DNA of 64,000 nt, from contig CM074179.1 in the NCBI GenBank assembly GCA_037179385.1, positions 35,799,905-35,863,904 on the forward strand, in the 5' to 3' direction. Of this stretch, positions 24,036 through 36,424 are shown in pieces. Position numbers and translations under genes: made by a program. The notes beneath the pieces were generated by a model that was given only the letters and a program-made list of their open reading frames with translations, did not search any database and was not told the origin of the DNA. The number at the start of each line of letters is the position of its first letter. Position 1 is the first letter of the stretch. Source of the DNA: Holothuria scabra (Eukaryota > Echinodermata > Holothuroidea > Aspidochirotida > Holothuriidae).

Positions 24036-24660
24036 GCAAAAGGAAGTTTCGAAGTCCGAACTAGCCATACGCAAAGTGATGCAAAGTTGACGTCATCAAC
24101 GTTTTTCTTGTGGATGATTTTTGGGTCACATGTCATTTGGGGTTAGGACAGATTTAATGGTAAATTTCTTCGAAAGTTCTTTGAAATGCCGGTAAGCACG
24201 ATTTCTCAAAAGGGTATAAGTGTGATTAGTCCCATATTTGGTGTGTGGGTTGGTCACTTTGAAGAGGTCATTCCTTTTATTTTCGAAGGACGTCAAAGGT
24301 CATTTGGGTCATCAGAGGTCAAAGTCGGCAAATTTGTTTACAGAGTCTCTCAAGAAAGGCAACCTGTAGGGTTACCATACTTTGTATCTGAATGGTGCAT
24401 AGTGATAACATGATCCCTTTAGTTTTTAGTGGATATCAAAGTTAGTGTGGGTTCACAAATGGTCCAAGTCTCAACAACATGTTAACACAACTTCTCTAGG
24501 TTGGAGTCTTGGATACTGCAAAATTTCACACACGTTGTGTGGATGCTATATAGTGACTAGAACCCTAGTTCAAGGTGATCAAGGTGGTCTAAGTGGTCCG
24601 AGTGTCTCAAGGTCAGAATCTCTGGACCCGATTTACTTGATATCGCAAAATAGGTAACTT
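24036..24660 (+). repeat. Dispersed AAGGTCA-rich repeat
   Basis: Contains GTCAAAGGTCATTTGGGTCA, CAGAGGTCAAAGTC and related words, then a GTGTGGATGCTATATAGTGAC block resembling GAATGGTGCATAGTGATAAC about 150-200 bases upstream. It looks like two diverged tandem units of a widespread invertebrate repeat type. The open frames at 23919-24657 have no conserved motif. Confidence 0.5.
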
Positions 24661-25734
24661 GGTTGCCTTTAATGCATACTTTTGTGTTCACCATTAAGCA
24701 CCATTAATTTGAAAAAAAAAAAAAAAAAACAGACTTACATTACAGTGACAGGGAATCACTAAGCCATGCCGTGAAGTCTCTTCTTGAGAAAGCAACATAA
24801 ACGCCCCAGTACATCAAAGGCGGTGTGGGGTGTAACGGATATCTAAGTTTGTCAAATGATCTGTACCCTAAAATGAGCTAAGCTTTCATTGTATTCACAC
24901 TGTGTGAAAAGCAATTAACACATGCTTGGTTGACTTGTTAGCATCCGTGAAATGTGACTATATCAAGTGTGGGTGAAGTGAGTTTCATTTCCTCCATGAG
25001 GCGACAAGGGGTAATCAGGCAGAGAAGGAGAATGTAACAAAAGGTAAAAAGGAACGTTTCATCATGTTTTTTCTTTCATGGTCACAAAAAAGTGGGAGGG
25101 TACTATTGGCCCAAATTCCAAATCCAAATTGATAATAACCCTGTTCAGAGTTACAGGTGGGTAAAGGGAGTCACAGGCTATCTTAAAGGCCCCTTTAAGG
25201 TGCAATCTGGAGAGTTATAAACTATTGATGGAAGTTCAAACAAAGTTACAAAGGTCCGTCTCATCTTCTCAAATAAGAAACCAAGGTACTGACACTTTTA
25301 CTTTTACGGCAATGAGAGGATGGAGGATGGAGGATGGGTTATCCCGATTGTCCTTTCTCTGGAAAAGAGGGAAGCGGACTAATCTCAGCTTCACCTTATT
25401 GACGTTAACCATTTATTAAACTTATGCAGACGAAAGTTAGAGAGTGAAAATTCTTTCGAGAAGAACAAATTTGAGAAAATATAAATTAATATACCCTTTA
25501 ACTGATCTGCAATAAATAGCAAATCATTTACAGGGTTCGATAGCTTCCATAAAGGACTGCTTGAGTTGCAAGCTATTCTAGAAGGCTCCAAGAACCGACC
25601 GTGGCAGATTTTTTTTCCTTTCGAGTTTCCGAGTTAGATCTGCTGGTGGAAAGTAAAATAAAATGTGGTATTATAAAGACTGCTTTGTGCTTACAGTCTA
25701 GAGATTCAGCGAATTCAGATATTACTAGGAGGGC

Positions 25735-26490
25735 GGAAACCCCGTACATCTGACCAGGGAGGTGTTAGGAAGGAGACACAACAGCCCTATGTGTCATACA
25801 ATAGGTACTTCAAAAATAGTAATTCCCATTTAAGCATCAAACTTTGACTGACAGTTCTCTTTGTTCTTATTGTTAAGCCTTGTTGACCTGTTCCATGCTT
25901 AAGAGGATTTCCCTTTATCACACCCAAGTAATCCTGAAACAATTGTCTTTGTTGAAAGATGCTTTGAAATGAGGTTTGTTTCCGACAGGTTTCAAACTCT
26001 AATCAAAAGTTTTAGCTAAACGACTGTCAGTGAAAGTTAAAATAGTTTACTTTCTATGTTTTAGTTTACTTTCTTTGTTTTGCAACGAATTCGATGAGTC
26101 GTCTGCTATAGGCATTGTTAAAGGCTAAATCATTTTACCCAATTTCCGCAACTTTCCGCATAACTCCTCAACACACTAGAAATATACGGCATATAGCGTT
26201 AAAATTCTCCAAAGAAATAAACAGAATATACATTTATTAGGACGTATACAGACGAAAGTGTAAAATTTGATATGTTTCCATGACGGCTGGCAACGAAAAA
26301 TTAACGAGATACAACGTAAAGGCGTGCCCTCTCACTGGAATTTGGACAATGTATCACTGATCCTAGTTGGTCTAGGTATTGAGATAAAGTATTTGGGAAC
26401 AAAAGGATGATTATTGTCGGCAACAAACATTGCCTCAAAAGGTCAATAGAACGTTGTGTATCCTTCCTAACACCTCCTTGATCTGACACA
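25735..26490. repeat. Inverted repeat arms, about 35 bp, 680 bp apart
   Basis: GGAGGTGTTAGGAAGGA at about 25760 is the exact reverse complement of TCCTTCCTAACACCTCC at about 26460. The flanking CCCC-TACATCTGACC and GATCTGACACACCCC segments also pair imperfectly. No target duplication was evident. Confidence 0.6.
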
Positions 26491-26892
26491 CCCCGACCTA
26501 TACATCTCAGATTTCCCACCATAGTGATAGAGATAGGAACTTTGAAAGCAGCACCATCCAGTCTTAGCGGAATCTGTCATCTCTGACGGTTAACAAGTAA
26601 GAAATACCCGAGATTATCCACCAAGAGGATGTCCAACTCTCTAAAACTCCAAGATTGGCACTGGAATGTATTATTGTTGTTAAGAAAGACGGTTCAAGGC
26701 AAAGGCTCCAAAACTGCTGGTACAATGAATTATTGCGAGTAGATTGTAATTACAGTAGCCCCAGTTCAGTGCCATTTTGAAGAGGGTTAGCCTTCTACAT
26801 TTGAATTAATGAGGGCGCCGTTTACCATTGTATTCAGTATTTAATTTATATTAAAAATGGGGTTCACATCTTTTCCTCATTTTTGACAAATA

Positions 26893-26927
26893 AAACCTTG
26901 GGTCATTAAATGACCTAAGGTTTTAGT
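26893..26927. repeat. Short hairpin
   Basis: AAAACCTTGGGTCATT and ATGACCTAAGGTTTT form a near-perfect inverted repeat with almost no loop. Nothing nearby suggests a function. Confidence 0.75.
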
Positions 26928-28670
26928 CATTTTTCGTTTGGCCTATAACTCTCGGTCATATTGACCCAGTAGAGCAATTTAAATTACTTTATTAGCACCT
27001 TGCAAATAATCGCTGAAGTTCGCGGTGAAAGATTTCATGTATCACCGGACGTTGTCAGTGAGGAGGTTTTTGACATAAAGTGTTGCGTTCTTCTTTTCTT
27101 AAGGAGTCTTTGAAGTTAACAATATCGTTACACTAAGAATGTATTAATACCACTGAGGGTACGCTACGTAGGCTTTGATGTCGAAGTTACAGAATACCAA
27201 ACAATACAACATCATACTTATAAAGGTACAGAGAGAGATGAAGGGGAATACGTATTTTAAAACAAACGCTCAATAGAAAGATAATATTTTTGAAGCTGTA
27301 GTCTTGGTAATTAAGAAAAGAAAAAGGAAACAAAAGAAGAAAAAAAAAAAACCCACAGGGAGTGCAAGGGAAAGCTAGGTAAAGTGATTCTTCCTGTTTT
27401 ACAAAGAGGAAATGTACAGCAGGTATTTAGTTTTTCATGAACAACATGTTTATCTGTGGAACGCAGACAGGAAAACGTGAATCACTATCTTAAGTGAGTC
27501 ACTACGGGGACAAACTGACTCAGTTTAAGGAGAGCGATTCCTTTTTTTCTTTCTGTGCATCAGACGAAATATTGACATCTCAATTGAATAATAAGCTTTG
27601 TGATAATACCTTCTTGAAAAAAAATCGCCACTATAGGTTAAACGTTTGTCAAACTACTGGAGGTTGAATTTTCCACAATAATTGTTCATTCATAAGTTAA
27701 CCAATATGTATGTTAGTCCTTAATTTAGTCAACAGTCTATACATTTACATTTTCCAAATAAGTGAGATATATAACGGAAAAATTTACTCAACTGTACTTA
27801 TTTGGTAAACGTAACAAATTTCATTGAGTTATTAAACTTTTTCACAGTGGAAGCTGCCGAAACCACGCCTATCTGAGTAAAAACGAATGCAGTATCCAAT
27901 GTGTCATACATCCATCACACAGTACAAATATGTCCGGTTCTGGTTTAAGTGGTCATTCCGATTTAGCATAGGAAAAGCGTGTTTGGTTTACCTAGAATGA
28001 ATACCAGTGGCTCATTTTGCTCAGGACAAACTTAAATAATATTCACTCTCATCTTCGGACAATAGCTTAAATTCAAAAGATCCATTTCTCACTTGTCTAG
28101 GATACTGCCTTATCTGAAGAGGGCCTTTAGTTACAAGCAGAAGCAGCTATATGCAAATGTAACAAGTTTCCCTGTGATCACCTTTAATAAAAAGATGAAT
28201 TTACATGAAACGTGGACCACAAAGGCTTGGACAGAAGGATTGCACTCCAAAACAGGAACAGGCAACATTTTTGAATGAACCAAATGTCTAATTGCCTAAG
28301 TCTGTCTACACCTTTTCGATTTAGTGAAAGAAGGCGAGGCTGGTCAACAAAAACAAAGTAAGAAGTTGCCTTACTGCTTGCCTTTCACACCTCGCAAACA
28401 GTGACACATCTGATCCGTATTATACCACGTTTGTTTAAATTTTCCGCTAGCTGTCTCCTATCAAGCTTCTTTCATAGAGCTGCTTCACGGTGTTAAGCAG
28501 GAAGTTGGGTGAAATGTTTTTACACCACCAAACCTTCCTTTTGACGGGGCCTCGGGTGAAATATCTTATAGGGTAAGAAATTCACCATGGAGGCGGAAAA
28601 AAGCCGTGATAAATTTACCTGGTGGCCTTAACGAACGACCTGCTGCTGATTTTAAACCTTACACTCAGGA

Positions 28671-30326
28671 CAGTGGCGTAGCTAGGATTTTTATCCAGAG
28701 TGGGCAAAGGTTTGAAATTTCACCAAAACTTTTCCCGGTCAATGTGAATGTATTTCACATAAAATATGCAAATTTACAAGTATAACAACATTACCATGTC
28801 GTTATGTAAGATTACCTGTATTTTAATCTTAAAGTATAACATAGATCAAATGGAAATAACAACTGTTAGTATATTTATTTTGTTCAACAATATCTGATTT
28901 ATTTGTATGTACTTACACAGTGGCGTACGCAGGATTTTTCTGAGGAGGGGGGGGGGGTTGAATGCAAAGTGATCAGAGAGGTAAAAGCTGATTTGACCCC
29001 AGAAATGTAATGTTGCCCAAAAGACTATGCAAAGCTCAGTTGTTTTGTCATAAAGATTATCTAAGCGGAGCGCCACCGTTGGTTGGCGCGGAGCGCAGGG
29101 AAAATTTCAAAAAATCAAACCCCTCAGATGACCAAAATTAGCGTATAAATGGTTGTAAAGAGAATCTAAAATGTAGTCTTTCTTGCCACCAGTGGGATAC
29201 AGAGTCAGTTGTACCTTTTTAAGTAAAAAATGGAATTTGACAGAATTTGCCTATTTGTAGGAATTAAAAATTAGCATAGCTGTGGGGCCTTGCAGAGACA
29301 ATCCTTTACCTTTGAAAATTTGTTAAAAATTGTGTGTTCCTATATGCAATCTGATGCCACATATGCTATCTTTCAAAGTAAAATCTCTGTGTTACTAAAG
29401 TTTGACTACGTAATTTTAAGAACAAAGAAAAAAGAATGGCATCTCTGATTGTGGGGGGGGGGGGGTGGCCCAGTGGTCCCCCACCCCCTTCATATGTTAC
29501 TGAAAAGGAGGCCGTGGCTCGATCACACAGGATATCCTGTTAGAACAGCAGTCTGTTAAATCCAGAAGGCTAAAAGATTCTCATGGACCCGTTTGTTGTT
29601 ACACCCCAAGTGAGCAGAAAGCTTTTTTCCCGAACTAGCCTGGGGGCCTAAGTCTCCAAGGATTAGGTTAAGTAACTAAATCTAAGTATGTCCATAGATC
29701 CCGTTCATTCTAATTTCTAGACTAACGTTAAGTATAGCGTTGGTCATGGATTGTTTCAGCCCCATCCATGGTTATGTACACAGAGTAAAATCGGTATAGT
29801 TTAAACACCTCCCCCTACTAGCTTGTGGGACAAAATAACCTCGGGGAGGGGGTCCTAGGTTAGTGACTTGTCAGTTTTCACATACTTTCACTGAATTCCC
29901 AAAGTGTACAACGCCGAGATTGTGCAAGGGGATAAGTTCGGGTTCACAGCCTTTCAGTGTTAGTTGTACGTATCAGCTCTTGTTAAATTCCTGAATAACA
30001 GCTTCCTGTGAACTGAAATGCACAGATTAGTGATCATAACACCCGCGCGTACACAAGAGAACATTCAATCTGCTGCGCGGCGGGGACATTTCTGTGGGTA
30101 GTGCCGGTTCATGCGACACCGACGAAATCTGGGTTAATTTGTTGCATGAAAATACGAATTGTGTATGAGAAATGTCTCACCATTTCTTTTTATAACAAAC
30201 GTTTTGAGAAATTTTTGTTAGAATAAGAAATTTCATCAACTTTCCCCAATTTCATCAATTTTCCCCAAATTATTTTCCAGGGAGCAACTTGCCCCCCTGC
30301 TCCCACCCCCAGTAGCTTCGCCACTG
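28671..30326. mobile_element. hAT-like non-autonomous element, 1656 bp
   Basis: The left end is CAGTGGCGTAGCTAGG. The right end, read inverted, is CAGTGGCGAAGCTACTGG. The exact octamer ACTCAGGA flanks both sides (28663-28670 and 30327-30334), the classical 8-bp hAT target duplication. A second left-type end, CAGTGGCGTACGCAGG, starts at 28919 without a matching duplication, so another element is probably nested or the ends were duplicated. Inside are a GCGGAGCG-family segment (29058-29145) and two G-runs. No transposase was recognised. Confidence 0.85.
29058..29145 (+). repeat. GCGGAGCG-family segment
   Basis: Reads CTAAGCGGAGCGCCACC, GTTGGTTGGCGCGGAGCGCA, then an A/T-rich part and CCCCTCAGATGACC. 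It is one of the cleaner copies and lies inside the hAT-like element at 28671-30326. Confidence 0.75.
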
Positions 30327-30712
30327 ACTCAGGATATGCTTTCAAAACATATTTTTTATTCACAAACATAACCTCAATATATTTTTGTGTTGGGTGAGAC
30401 AGGAAGCCCACCTAGGTAGCCTACTGGCACACCATTTTTCAAAAGAAGACTGCGGTTAAACTTACAGAAATGGTATGCGTGGTCCGCTGAGCAGAATGCA
30501 TTATCATGAATGCACGTAAGACCATTTTGCTTTTTGACATTCCTTGATATATGGGATAATACAACAACTGATCACCAAAATTACCAATTTTTACCCACGA
30601 TCCGCTCAATCTTGTCCTTGCTATTAACAGGTTTTATTGTTATTGATATAATCTTTCTGAAAACAACTCATTTGGAGTTTAGTTCCAGAGCTGATATCAT
30701 TCTTGGGATAAA

Positions 30713-30944
30713 AGGTGTGTTCGTTTTAGCGGCTCGAGCCGGCTCAACTGCCTCAACAAGTTTTTTAACTGGGCGATATCTGACGTAAAATACGTCACAC
30801 GGCTCAACTAGACCACCTCGGTGGGCTGGTCGTTTTGGCCGGCTCAAGTCGGGACGTTTTGATGACGTTAAGATCACTTTTCTAAAAGATTGATCACTGG
30901 CTGAGCCAGTTGAGCTGGCTCAAGCCGTTAAATCGAACGCACCT
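30713..30944. mobile_element. 232-bp inverted-repeat MITE
   Basis: The left arm AGGTGTGTTCGTTTTAGCGG then CTCGAGCCGGCTCAACTG pairs with the right arm, read inverted, AGGTGCGTTCGATTTAACGG then CTTGAGCCAGCTCAACTG. The arms are about 40 bp with few mismatches. The interior is rich in GGCTCAA words. The A-rich flanks leave the target duplication unclear, so no superfamily is assigned. Confidence 0.8.
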
Positions 30945-31714
30945 AAGATACTTTTAATATTTAAGAGCTCTTGTTCTGGAAGGGGAACCGTTTTAAGCAT
31001 ACCTGGGTGTTTTTTTTTTTTTTATAACATTAAATATTCTTTGCAGATAGATATGGTCAGAGAATGACTTCACATCGCTGTAATAATTTCTTCAAAGGAT
31101 CTCTTTACCCATTTGTTATTCCTTGGCAAAGGCAGGCAAGAACTCTATGCGGTGACGATGTCGTATGCGTGTGCGAAACGCGACATGGGGTTATCCCCGG
31201 TTTCAGAAAGTCCAAAATAATGCACAATTGGGTGTCAGATAAGTGCCTGCAGCTTTACAGTTTGATCTGAGGTATATCCTCCATTCCATGTTTTAAGTTT
31301 GAATTTGTGTGAAAACGTGTGTGTATATTTTTCAGGATCCCCAGTTACCTGTGATTGCCCCCGGTTGACTAGGAAGAACAGAATATCCCCACTTGACTAG
31401 TATAATTTGTAAGTATCCGATAGGCTCCACAAACGCGTGTTTCGAACCAAAGCAGGATTCAGAGAGTAACGAAACAAGAGGAAAACGACACAAATTCCTC
31501 TTGTAGTTGTAGGCCTTTTATGCCTTTTTACCAACCACTTTATTCAAAATGATGCAGTACTCTGCTTATCGAACCTATCAGTTCATATGCACAGGTAGTT
31601 ACAACTTACAAGACAAATACTTGGCGTATCTTATATGCAAATTTAGGCTTGAAGAGATACAGTGGTAACATCAGGAATAATTCAAAAATTTAAAGTAGGA
31701 GTCCCGAACAACGC

Positions 31715-31760
31715 GTATGGGTGTGTGTATGTGTGGGTGTGCGTGTGTTTGTAAGACTTT
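31715..31760. repeat. GT microsatellite
   Basis: Interrupted GT repeats. Similar ones lie at 39379-39425 (GT) and 40416-40445 (CA). Confidence 0.8.
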
Positions 31761-34424
31761 TCCTTCTAAAAACGATATCTCCAGAAGGGTAAGTGTGACT
31801 TATTTTATATTTATATGGGTTGGTTATATTAAGTAGATGATCTTTACTATTTTGGTGGAGGTTACAGATCATTTGGAGTTACGAAAGGTCAAAAGTTCAA
31901 AACCTTGTAGTAGGAACAAAGCATTCGTTATTTTTTCCTAATAAAATCCTATTCCAATAGAAGAATTAGCAACTTGCTAAATTGTCAGAAGATAATCAGA
32001 TAAATGTTCAACTATTTGCTGATGATGGTTAGTTCCTATTCAGGGAAAGGTATACAACAGAATCGGAAACGTGCTTATGGTTTTGACTCTATTGCGACTC
32101 TATTGCGACTCTTTGCTTTAGTCAAAATCCGTTGAATTTTTGCAGTTGTTTGCAGTATGCGACTGCTGTAACTTCCGACAGTATAGATGATTTTTCTTCG
32201 AACGACGTTTGACAAAAGAAAAAAGAATTTCAAATCCCCATCCCCAGCCTCCCTCGTCTACGACAGAAAATTAACATGATGTAATGGTTGCGGTAAAAAA
32301 TTGCAATTGATTTCCTTCCTTGCCCAATTACACAATTTGATGATTGACAGACATTAATACTCCATGCAAAGACATTTAATCCAAGTCAAGATACCCTAGC
32401 CACAGTATGCAGAGCACATAGAGGGGGTTTTGATTACAATTCTGCCCAAAGAACTGTGAAATTTTTTGCAACCTAAGTGGACTAGGAGCTCGGTGAAGTG
32501 GTAATAATAGACCTCCAGTGTAAGTTTTGGGGTATTTTCCTAAATCACTTTCCTGTCCAAATCACATTATTTTATATGTGATTTTACGGAAATCCAAACA
32601 TGCATCAGACAGTACAGCTGTTAGGCAAAGTTGCTAGGTACAGATTTTGATCATTTGCTGGGCAAAATAAGTTGGGTGAAATAGTTGGGTATCTTATTTT
32701 GTCCAACTAATGAGTTAAGCGCTTGACCAACTAAGTTGGACAGTTTTTTACCCAATTTCCGGTCAGCAGGAACCAACGTTTAGGTAATTTTATGCACAAG
32801 CTGGGTAATCATTTTTTTAGAATGTATGTGATATCTTCCAACATCAGGGCACAATTTTGAAGCGAACTGGGTAGTTAACTCTATCCACACGGTTTTTTAT
32901 TATCACGAGCATTGTGGTCTGTGAACACGTCACCGAGGTTTTTCGAGTCGGTCGCTTCTTCAAAACTTTTCTTTTAATCTGAAAATTTCGTGTGATCAAT
33001 TCAATCGTTGCTTTTACAGCTTTTTTCATTAAATCCACCTGGAAGTGTTCAGCGGTAGGGGATTACACAAAAAAGCTACTGATTCAAACCTCGGTTTGTT
33101 TCGAGCGCATTTCTCATATATTAGCACATGACGCCATGTGAAGCCAGTAACGTAAGGGAAGCGATTGTCAAGGCTGTTCGGATATTTGATATTTTTCTTC
33201 TGAGCAGAAAAAAAAAATGAAAGCGTTGTATGAGGTCTCTGGAATTCGTTATGGCTTAGATATTTTATTGAACGCCTACTGCAGTATAATAGTTGTAGTA
33301 TGGCTAAAGTGGGACGCAATTTTTTTTTGTTTATCTCATGGATTGTAGGTTTTGCTCCGATACATCATTTCCATAAATTTTAGACAGTGTAAACCTCACA
33401 CATGTCTTGTCTGGTTACAATTATCTGTAAATATTCCATTTGAAAGAAAAGACGAATCAGCAGAAAATCTGTCTGATTTCCATTCTAGAGTACACTCTTC
33501 TTAAGTTAGCTTCCGTTCAAAATCGCCCCTTGAATAGTTGAATAACAGTATATGGTTAATATAAGTTTTATAAAACTCAAACAAGTCAATATTATAGTTC
33601 CTTTTTTACAGGATACTGTAAAATGCAGAAGTTTCCTTGAGTATTTGAACGCTACCTATAATGACGGTGCCATCAATATCCACAAGTTTACTTATGGAAT
33701 GACTAAATTTCCTTTTGTTTCAAGATTAAAAGAGTACTTATTACCCTTTTTACCGTTCTCCACCCATATTACACGTGACCTAATAATAATTCCCATTACT
33801 TTATGGTCATAACATAACCTAACTTTACAACATGATTCGTCTAACGTCAGTGTTGTAGCATAGTTGGGTAAATAAGCAAATTTTTGTTCCAAAATGGCAA
33901 TATCCGATCCGGAATAATGTTCAGTCCATTCTGCTGACGATGCCCGGACTTGAAGCAGGAGAAAGTAATAAAATTCGACCTAACGAATTCATCTTAACTT
34001 TAATGGCTTCCCATAATAAGCTAGGATTAGAGGTAAATTGTGTTCAATCATTAATCATTGTATCCTGGATTGTTTTTTTTTTTTTTTTTGACAGCAATGT
34101 CCGGCTCCGAAAAATGGAACTATTTAGCGAAATTAAGTGAATTTTGTAAGGTGCATTGGGAAGACACGGGCAACATCGTGTTGATTCGTTTAATTGCGCA
34201 TTTGAAAACTCTTGACTTCTGTTCCCGATGAACAAGGAAGGGCAATTATTTCACTGCTACCTAAAGTTTCAAAATATATACTGTATTTTCAAAACTGGTT
34301 AAATTACTTACAAAATTATCCCATAACAAAAACCTTATCCACCGATGGTCAACTCGGGCTTGACCCCAAGAAGAAAAATTGGTATCTTTAAAATGTTTGT
34401 TGTTTCGTAGCTAGTATGTGTTTT

Positions 34425-35610
34425 TAATGTGTTGCTCAACCCTCCTGCAGATTTTTTTCAGCAAATTTATAAATTGTTCCACAAATTTATTTGGAGCAAT
34501 AAACTTTATCAAATCAAATGAAGTGCTTTCTTAAATAAGAAGCAGGTCTCAGGGCTTCGCATGTTGGATATAGTTTATTTTATGTAAAGCTATAGATGGG
34601 TCAAATTGTACCTGGATGCATGATGAACATACACATTGGGAGCATCTTTTCATATACTTCCCAATAAAGCAAGTTTTTACGTTTCTCTTCAAATGTAATA
34701 TTTGCGTAGTGAAGACGTTTCTTGTACGGTATTTTGAGCCGTTTCGAACTGTTTAATTATAGAAGTGTGTCAAGCTTGAGTGGAATATAACTATAAGAAT
34801 TATGGTAGCCAGAGGGCATTAAACGTTTTTTCATAAGGATAGATAACCAAATCATTTATAAGTTGAGCTTGTTTAAGGCAAATGCTTACCACGTGAAGCA
34901 ATGAGGGAGGGCGTGTTATCCAATACAATGATTTTAAAACAAATTACGACATTAAGCACTTTTCTTACAGCTATTACTTTAGTATCGTAGTCTCCATTCC
35001 AGGATGGGTGTGGGTTTTTCCCTCACCCATTAGGTTTTCCCGAATTTCGTTCTCCAATCCCACCCCTTCCCCATGACGCAGGCCTGGCTACGCCATGAAG
35101 GAATCAGATTCAATTAGTTAAATTTTCGAGCGGTGGGATACTTTTGGGGGTTCTTTAAAATGTGCAAGGTGTGTATACAATAATCTTGTTAAAATTAAAG
35201 TAACACACAGATCTCTAGCTAAATAGGAATAACAGTACCCTCTCACCGACTGGAATTGGGAAACACTTTTGTCATCGATCTACTTTAGTGTTTGAGATAC
35301 CAAAACACCATATTTCTAATACCTCTGTTTGAATCGCTACATCGGTGTCAATCGTTATATGCAAAGGATTGGAATTTGAAACATTCCACTGTGTACATTT
35401 TGTGTTCAATCGTTTTGAAAAAGTGTTATCGAAACTTGGCTATTCGGGAGACTATGTTTTCTGAGCATGACGTTCTTTTTTGGCTTATTCGTGACGAGTT
35501 CTATCCAATTATATTTTTTGTCAAGATTTTTCATTTGTAAGATGAATAATGTTAGAGTTAGCCAACTAATTGAAAGTAGGGCTGCTGAATGTGTGGTTTG
35601 TGGTAGTGAT
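34425..35610 (+). pseudogene. Second L1/Tx1-type LINE fragment (3' part of RT ORF)
   Basis: In-frame pieces match the post-catalytic region of L1-like polymerases: LNPPADFFQQIYKLFHKFIW (about 34437), SGLRMLDIVYF (about 34547), and DVLFWLIRDEFYPIIFF-VKIFHL with MNNVRVS (about 35470-35560). Multiple stops and frameshifts separate them. The corresponding part of the first LINE (about 7980-8860) carries similar wording, for example the FWFHL and NIFYQKLRFIL regions. Strongly decayed and 5'-truncated. Confidence 0.7.
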
Positions 35611-36424
35611 AACCCAATTCCAGAATTACTGAGAAGAAAGGGGTGCTCCACCCCCTACCTTGCTAAAAAAAACGGCCTCTACATTTCCTTCGAAACGACA
35701 GTTAACTGAACTTACATTTCTGAATTTTTCAAATGATATAATTATGTTGGGGCAATGACAAAATATGGCTGGGTTGAAATTTCCCCTCTTTCTCCACCGT
35801 AGCGTCTCCATTGTTTGTCAGTTTTGTACGGTTTTTTTTTTTTTTTCAATGCAATAAAATTTGGTTTAACACGGAAGTGCGGGAAGGTTAAAATTTAGAA
35901 GAAAAAAAAGTTAAAAGAATTCAGTTCGTGTGTAACTGCATTATGAACATCACAAATCCATATATGGAAAAGAGGAACAAGGGAACACTGTACCGCGTTT
36001 GCAAGGTTAATGAACCCAATTTTTCAATATGGGGTTCAGAATCAGAGTAATTGTTTTGTCACTACTTCGACGGCAATTGTTTGAATTTTATTTGCAGCAA
36101 ATTTGAAAAATGCTCTTGAATGATACACCTTTATGTGCAACTCATTAGCTGAGGTACTATATTTTAATGCATTAGAATAAGTTGCAGTCAATAACTGAAT
36201 GTGAATAGGAAGTTGTTGTATCTTCATGCTTAATTGTGGTACGTTCAGTTCAAGCTTCCCTTTGATGTATCCTACTTGGCAATGCTAAGCTAGAAAGGAT
36301 ACATTTCCTATCGGACGTATTTGGATGTCTGTATTCCCCTGACTCGGGCGTTGAATATTCATCAAGTATTTCAAAGCATTGCCATATCTCCCGTCCCATT
36401 GCACCAGTGAAAGAGACATTTACT

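Noticed and set aside
32640..32840. Another CACTCT-type MITE
   Set aside because: Only a right-end-like TTTTTTTAGAATG and GTTGGGT-rich interior are visible; no matching left end.
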